A stretch of DNA of 64,000 bases, taken from NCBI GenBank assembly GCA_003586115.2, contig QVOM02000126.1, positions 54,750,139-54,814,138 of the forward strand, read 5' to 3'. Positions 57,808 to 64,000 of the stretch are shown piece by piece. This DNA is from Salvator merianae. Taxonomy: Eukaryota; Chordata; Lepidosauria; Squamata; Teiidae. Position numbers and translations under genes: made by a program. Under the pieces are notes generated by a model. The model worked only from the letters and a program-made list of their open reading frames with translations. It did not search any database and was not told the DNA's origin. Each line of letters opens with the position of its first letter. Within the stretch, counting starts at the first letter, position 1.

Positions 57808-59998
57808 GTAGCAAAAAGCTTTGGAGCGAAGGAAAAATGCTGTATGCAGCAAAAAAAAAAAAAAAAAAAAAAAGTGTTCACAGAAAAATAATGTACAAAA
57901 ATGTTTTTCACTCAGTAAAATAAGAGTGAAGAAAAAGATCCTCCAGCACATGCTCAGATGCACACCAAAACACACTCTGCACAAGCTTAAGGACCCAGTG
58001 AATCAATCACCAACCACAGCACAGACATGCTACAGCACACAAGCTAAGACATTTAGAAATGCCCAAAAGCACATACAAGCAGTCAAAAGCCACCAAAAGA
58101 GCCAAAATCATGCTCAGCACAATCATCCACCAATTATCCATTCTCCTTCACATCAACCACCCTCCACACTCAAAAGAACTTAAAAGCGCTAAAAAGCGTT
58201 AGTGTGTTTCAACATTTCAGCCTTTGGGAAACCCATGCTTTGATGCTATGGGGAGATGGCATCAGAGTGTTTCAGAAATACAACCCATGAAAAGTCACTC
58301 CCTTAAAGGGGAGGAATTTGGCATCAGTGTGTTCAGCACTGTGGTCTGCAAAAGATCTTGACTGGGTAATGATTGCCTCTTTTGTAGCATCTCTGTGGTA
58401 AAGGTTTAAGGTATGATATTTGTAAATTCTTTATCTCTTTTAATTTGCATTGGGAGCATGTCCCTACTCAAGTCAATATAATTTTGAATAAGGGTGATCA
58501 TCCACAATGCAAGCCAACAAAAGTTTTAGCTGTGGTTTCCCTAACCCTTGGATTTACATGGAAATAAACACTGTTTTCTTGGAATGGAAACGTTCCATTA
58601 TCTCCTTTTACACACACACACACACACACACATCTAGATATCTAAGACATACGTAATATTGAAATAATTGCATGCAAGCATCTATGGAATCATATCCGTT
58701 CAATTCTTGAGAACTGTATTTGCAGTATGAATGCTGGCCACCTATAAACACCTATGAACTTCAGATCAAACAGGATGTGTTCACTAGGTTTGCTAGAACA
58801 CCCCTTTGTTCAGTATGAATTCAAACTCTGTTTCTGAACAGGCAGCTTGTTCATTCATTTGAATGAACCATTTGAACACCCCTGTTTGATTTGAACAGTT
58901 TTGAACTTGAACCAGTTTGGCACGTTTCTAGCCTAAAGTTTTGAAGTTAGAAGGAATCTTTGATCTGTCATTCCAAAGCCATAAATATGCAGAGTAACCC
59001 AAAGAAGCTGAAAGAAATGTGTGCATTTTGTTGACTTCTTTATTGCATTTATGGCATTATAAAAGAGAAAAAAAGAGCACTGCATATATTTAATCTCCCT
59101 TCCCACTGGATTTCCTTTTTTCCTGTTTTCTTGGGGGAAAATGCATGTTTATATTAAGACAATTTTAGGATGTTTCTGTTTGTACATCCATGCTCATCCT
59201 ATGAGAAAATGCAAGTGCAGGCCATGGTTCATCATTTGTCATGTTGTGCTACCATTTACATCTTTAGGTTTAGGAACATTCCTAAACAGTGTGTGTGTAT
59301 GTGTACATTTTATCTACCTGCTATGGCACAAGAAGGTCTAGGCAGCTGGAGACTCTGCTGGGGCATACCATGTCACTTCCTGCATGCAGATATGTCCCCT
59401 TGCAATCATAAAATCAATATGCTGTTTCCAGCACGACATTATTCAAACTTTCCTGACAGTGGAAATGATCAGTTTTACTGGCATAAAGAAGAAGCAAAGA
59501 AAGTAAATAGTTCTTTAGAGATTAGGTTGTTTCTGCTATTTTAACCTTACCCTGTAGATTTGTCAATACAGTTGTGGAATTTTGGGATCAAGTGTGATTG
59601 CTTGTCCATTATCAAACAGGCCCCTCTAAATTTTTCCACTCTCAAACTCTGTTTTAAAGAGCCACCAAGTATCAGTGAATATTTTGACATCTCAGAACAA
59701 TTCTGAGACTTGAAGAAAGCTGTCAACATATATAATCTGTGTACTAACTATCATTGGTATGACCAAAATGCAGTCTTTTTAATATGTTTTGTGTGATTGG
59801 ACCTGACACAAAACTTCATGATATCTTTCTCCAGATTGCCTGTCAACCTTGTGGTTCAGTCTGACTCTGCAAATAATTTCTCATTTTAAGCATGGATCCT
59901 CTGGACTATCCATTACCAGGATTCACAAGCATTTGGCCGCTAGTTTCCTTTATACCACTCTCTAGCTATACCCTTTAGTGTTTTTTTGTGTTTTTTCT

Positions 59999-60034
<36 letters not shown>

Positions 60035-60154
60035 GCTGCTGTATTTTATTTGTAGACCACCCTGAGACTGTCAAGGATAGAGTATTTCTGTTCCTTTAGC
60101 AGTTGCATAAAAGAGGAAATTTCAACAGATGTTGACTGCATGGAATTTCCTCCT
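57808..60154. other. Anonymous sequence with simple repeats
   Basis: Poly(A) at about 57,850-57,873, (AC)n at 58,611-58,632 and (AAT)n at 59,998-60,034. 58,780-58,930 has GAACC/TTTGAA repeats and ends GGCACGTTTCTAG, like the hAT-like MITEs at 37.6 and 43.5 kb, but the left end is not clear. Confidence 0.4.
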
Positions 60155-60368
60155 CTTGTTGCTGGATACCATTAAGTCACGGTTGGCTCCTGGACTGGAT
60201 AAGTGGAAGGGCACCTCCATAAGCATCTCTATGCAGGGTTTTTATTTATTTATTTATTTTCCCCAGAGATACATCAGTGTTTTTCCATTACTTGCTTCAA
60301 GGGAGAGGGTGGGGATCGAACTGGCAACCATCTGCTTTCCAGGCAGTTATTCTACTATTAAAGAAACA
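60155..60368 (-). mobile_element. tRNA-derived SINE with internal (TTTA)n
   Basis: On the minus strand the head contains GCCTGGAAAGCAGATGGTTG and CAGTTCGATCCCCACCC (B-box region). The body has CATAGAGATGCTTATGGAGG and GCCCTTCCAC, and the end has ATGGTATCCAGCAACAAG. A TTTA repeat at 60,241-60,259 has expanded within it. Confidence 0.7.
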
Positions 60369-60504
60369 GGGATATTATCTTATTTTTTACAGATGGCAAC
60401 CCTACCCATTTCTTCTTTAAGTAAAATGAGCAGTTTGTAATACCAAATCCTCAAACATTTATTGGAATGACTAAATAACTGTATATTCAGATGAAGTGGA
60501 CAGA

Positions 60505-61082
60505 GGGCCTTTTCGCACTGAGCTTGGTAGACCGTTCCCAGTAGTTGGCTTCGGACCGGAGGGGTTGGAGAACGCTGGCTGCCCTTCGCACTCCCAGCCA
60601 GAGGAACGGACCCGAAGCCGACCAGCAGAGGGAACTGTGCGAATGGCAGCCACTAGTTCCGTACCGCACTCCATACCATCGAGCTCCACTTCGTAACCAG
60701 AGGGCTCGTTACGGAGCCAGCTTTGTAACGGCAGCTAGGCTGCCATGCCCAAAGGGCTATCCCGGGTGTGAAGCTTTGCACCCGGGTGTGAAAACTTCGC
60801 AACTGGGTGTGAAGTTTCGTACCACGCATGCGCAGCCACGCCAGCCATGCCCGGCCGCCATTTCAAACGTGGACTGGAGTGCGAAAGCACTGTGCCCGAT
60901 CTTCGCTCCATCGCGCAGGTCGGAATGAAGACAAGATTTTACTTGTCTTGCCTTACCCAGGATTAGGTACGAATCGGGTACGAAGTGGTTGGGATCAGGT
61001 GAGGCGCGCGCCCGCGGCAGTGCGAAAGCTCCGTTCCAGCTAGCGCTTAAGAACGGTCTACTGCTGCAGTGCGAACAGGCCC
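60505..61082. mobile_element. GC-rich 578-bp MITE (GGGCCTTTTCGCAC family), best-preserved copy
   Basis: The left end is GGGCCTTTTCGCACTGAGC and the right end GCAGTGCGAACAGGCCC. Both sides are flanked by AGA (60,502-60,504 and 61,083-61,085), a possible 3-bp duplication. CpGs are largely intact, so this is the youngest of the three copies. It carries GGCCGCCATTTCAAACG (YY1-like), TCGCGCAGGTCGGAATGAAG and GGCGCGCGCCCGCGGCAG. No coding potential. Confidence 0.88.
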
Positions 61083-61085
61083 AGA

Positions 61086-61744
61086 GAGTCCTTTTGGAGA
61101 TGACTAAGTGGAAGAGTCGAAGTCAGGCATTCACCATGTTGCACTCAGCCCTGGCTTTCTGATCACTCTTGCCCTTGGCCTGAAATTGAAATTGTTCCAG
61201 CAGAAGGCAATCACATTGTACAGAGTTTCTATTGATTTTAGTGAAGAAACAATCCAGTGGCATCTGTTTTACTAGACATAAAGGACTGTGCTTCACTCAC
61301 AGCGCCATCACAGGACTTTCTGGGCCAGCATTGCAGAAGTTATCTGATGGGGCTGAATTGGTCATGAGCTTGAAAAGTTTATTGCAAAAGGGAAGTGTTT
61401 TGTACCGTATTATATGTAGGCTGAATTGTGCCTCCCTATATCCAGATATGATAAAAATGCTGGCAACATGCTGGCATTACAACAATGCTAGCAGACAGTC
61501 CCAAAACTTTGTCAGAATACTGCTAGTCTTCCCCAGATATTGGAACCAAACTGTAGCCAGAGCTTTGGCACATGAGCTGAAAATGTGGTTGGAATTCTGG
61601 TCACAGACCAGAAAGTGGATTGGAACACCAGTCATCCAGATACCTTTAGACTTATATTAAATGCTAGACAGCAGCCTGGATATGATGTATCTATTTAAAA
61701 TTCAAATAATTATAATCTTATTTGTAAATGTTCATACATATTAG
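61086..61744. other. Unassigned segment with a 142-codon frame
   Basis: The plus-strand frame 61,232-61,660 has no recognised domain or homologue in my memory. Base composition matches its surroundings. I treat it as probably non-coding. Confidence 0.35.
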
Positions 61745-62103
61745 TGACAGAGAGTATATAGCGGAATTTGGCCTGGAGTCAGATCACTAGTCAAGCTCAG
61801 CTAGTAGTCAGATAGACAAATAAATCTAGAGACTAGATACTTTCATTTAATAAACTTTATTTACAGTATCTACAGAGAGAGAGAGAAAAACTCTCATACT
61901 CCTTCTACCTCACTAGTCAAACACGTACTAACAGTCTTTCTTATACAGCACACACAAGATATGAACATTCCAAGTGACGTCATCAACTGTCATCAACTGT
62001 CAGCTAGAGTTATGTAAACAACATCATAAATCTCTTAGTCAAGAAATGCTGACTCATTGTGACTCTTTGTTCCTGACTTAGTTAACTCTTTCAATACTTG
62101 ACA
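61745..62103 (-). mobile_element. Ty1/copia LTR (3' LTR of the minus-strand element)
   Basis: A 359-bp LTR bounded by TG and CA: the plus strand starts TGACAGAGAGTATATAG and ends CAATACTTGACA. On the minus strand it follows directly after the purine tract GAAGAAGGGA, the expected primer site for plus-strand synthesis. On the minus strand AATAAA lies at 61,856-61,861, a likely polyadenylation signal. The left flank is ATTAG (61,740-61,744), half of a presumed 5-bp duplication whose partner is outside the window. A (GA)n run lies at 61,875-61,888. Confidence 0.75.
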
Positions 62104-64000
62104 TCCCTTCTTCAGGAACATAAGATCACAATTCTTTACATTGTAAATAAACCAAGCATTTCTACAAATTGTTCAAATTTTACATTTGACAAAGGTTTTG
62201 TAAATATATCTGCAAGATTGTTTTCTGATTCAACATATGGCAGTATAATAAACTTTCGCTCTATAAGATTTTTGACATTTTCATACCTTACTGCGATATA
62301 TTTCGTTCTTGTCTGAGGGTTTCCCTTCTCTGCTAGTTTTATACAACTTTGTGAGTCACAATAGATTGGTATTGGCTTGTCACATTCAATTCCTAATTCT
62401 TTAACCAATTGAAAAAAACATTCTACCTCAGAACAACACTGGGAGACTGCACAAAACTCTGCTTCAGTTGTAGATTGAGCTACTAGTCTTGTTTTCTAGA
62501 CTTCCAAATTATTGGAACACCAGCAAATTTTACAATGTATCCTGTAAAGGATTTGTGGTTTTCTAAATCTGCAAAAGAACTATCAGCAAACGCTACAATT
62601 TGACTTTCATCTATATTGAAATTGAGTCCAATGTCTTGTGTTTTCTTTAAATATCTTAACACTCGTTTTGTGGCTTGCCAGTTACTATTAGTAGGGCTGT
62701 CCACTTTTCTGCTTAATGTGTGTACAGCATAGCTGATATCTGGCCTAGTCCAGTTGGCTAAATACATTAAACTCCCAACTACTGATCTGTAAATATCAAC
62801 GTTGTTAAATTGTTCATCATTCTCAACCTTTTGATAATTAGCTAACATAGGAGTTGATATGGGCTTGGACTCGGACATATTAGTTCTTGCCAACAATTGT
62901 TTAATCTTCGTTGTTTGACTTAGAGTCACACCTTTATTAGTGAAGCTAATTTCAAGCCCTAAATATTTCTGTGGTGTACCAAGATCTTTGATCTTGAACT
63001 GCTTATTGAGTAAATTATACACTTGACTAATTAAACTTTCCGATTTAGACATAACAAGTATGTCATCGACAAAATCAATACTAGAACTTGTTTCTCTTGT
63101 TTTCCTCTTACATATAAACAAGCATCAATTGTACTGCGTTTAAAATTTTGCTTACACAATGCATCATGCAAACACAAATTCCAGTTCCTTGCTGATTGTT
63201 TTAAACCATACAAAGACATTTCTAATTTATATAAACCAGACTTACACTCTTGTTCAAAACCTGGAATACTACGCATAAATACATCTTCATCTAATTTTGC
63301 ATTCAGATATGCAGTTTCTACATCAAATTGCTTTAATTTCATTTTATTTTTACAAGCTACAGTTAAAGCTAAGCGAATAGTTTCTGGTCTAACAGTTGGC
63401 GAATAAACTTGGTCATAGTCTTCAAGATATTTTTGTGCAAATCCTTGTGCTACATCAGGTAATGTTTTACGTTTAAATACCCATCTACACCCTATGGGTA
63501 TCTTATCTATGTCTGCAGACACCTCAGTAAAAACGTTCAGATTCAATAAAGAATCAAATTCCTTTTTCATAGCTTGTATCCATTCTTGTTTTTCTTCTTC
63601 TGATCTGGTCATTACCTCTTTATAATTATTTGGCTCAGACCATTGCTCTTGACTATCTACAATACTTACCTGACCAATCTGAAATCTTTTTGGAGAAATA
63701 CCTTTAGTTGTGCGTTCAGATCTCCTTCGCACGAACTCTTCCTTATCTACAGTAATGGGTTGAGCTTGAGAAGAAATAGAAGGTTCATCTTCTGAGCTGG
63801 GCTCAGTCTCTGTGCTACTAGAGGAGGGAGATGTGGCACTGGAAAAAGATGTGGAACTACAATAATCTTCCCACTTCCTTTTGTATTCAGGCACATTCCT
63901 ACCTGTAACATTAGCATCAGTCCCTTCTTTTCCCCATACGTAATAGAAAACATCACTATTAATATGTATATTAGCCCAATCTGAGTGAATCTCAAAATTT
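62104..64000 (-). pseudogene. Ty1/copia pol: end of integrase region, reverse transcriptase and RNase H
   Basis: The minus strand encodes the second half of a copia-type polyprotein, which continues beyond the right edge. The frame from 64,000 to about 63,031 has a connector rich in Ser/Pro/Glu, then EWIQAMKKEFDSLLNLNVF, GCRWVFKRK and the RT motif QFDVETAYLNAKLDEDVFM, followed by LYKLEMSLYGLKQSARNW. A frameshift at about 63,100 leads into the catalytic box FVDDILVMSKS (63,062 region), GTPQKYLGLEI, MYLANWTRPDISYAV and FADSSFADLENHKSFTGY. A second frameshift near 62,490 leads into the RNase H end (STTEAEFCAVS, YCDSQSCIKLAE, NLADIFTKPL), and the frame stops at 62,136. Two frameshifts make this copy defective. 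The RT-before-LTR order without integrase downstream is diagnostic of Ty1/copia rather than Gypsy. Confidence 0.92.

Overview
This window looks like non-coding nuclear DNA from a squamate reptile, probably a lizard. The organism call is an inference from repeat content: a Sauria-type tRNA SINE with a CTT-rich tail, BovB/RTE, several L2, CR1 and L1 LINE fragments, many short DNA transposons, abundant (ATT)n and (AC)n microsatellites, and a Ty1/copia element. A gecko-like lineage is my guess, not proven. I found no host protein-coding exon, tRNA gene or rRNA that I could defend. Almost all protein-like signal is transposon reverse transcriptase or a related domain, and all of it is broken.

Layout. 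1-8 kb: the middle of a CR1 LINE (ORF1 esterase domain and ORF2 start, minus strand), hAT-like MITEs, a perfect foldback MITE nested in another MITE, and a 1 kb hAT-like MITE with an internal ~147 bp tandem array. 8-15 kb: mostly anonymous sequence with microsatellites. 15.6-17.7 kb: an L2 LINE. 19.9-20.9 kb: an L1 3' end. 21.7-23 kb: BovB split by a purine microsatellite, then a Sauria SINE. 23-37 kb: CR1 pieces (one split by a MITE), a SINE, several MITEs and a young hAT-like insertion with a perfect 8-bp duplication.

38.2-41.9 kb holds the most interesting structure. A long non-autonomous DNA transposon was split by an L1, and that L1 was then split by a second, much younger copy of the same transposon family in the opposite orientation. 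The young copy is CpG-rich and carries a CRE and a CCAAT box.

42-61 kb: more nested MITEs, L2, L1 and CR1 3' ends and tRNA-derived SINEs, including three related GC-rich ~580-bp MITEs across the window with a shared YY1-like motif. 61.7-64 kb: the 3' LTR and the RT/RNase H half of a Ty1/copia element on the minus strand, running off the right edge.

The parts do not form a pathway. They are layers of insertion whose order can be read from the nesting. Boundaries were read by eye and are approximate unless a target-site duplication (TSD) is given.
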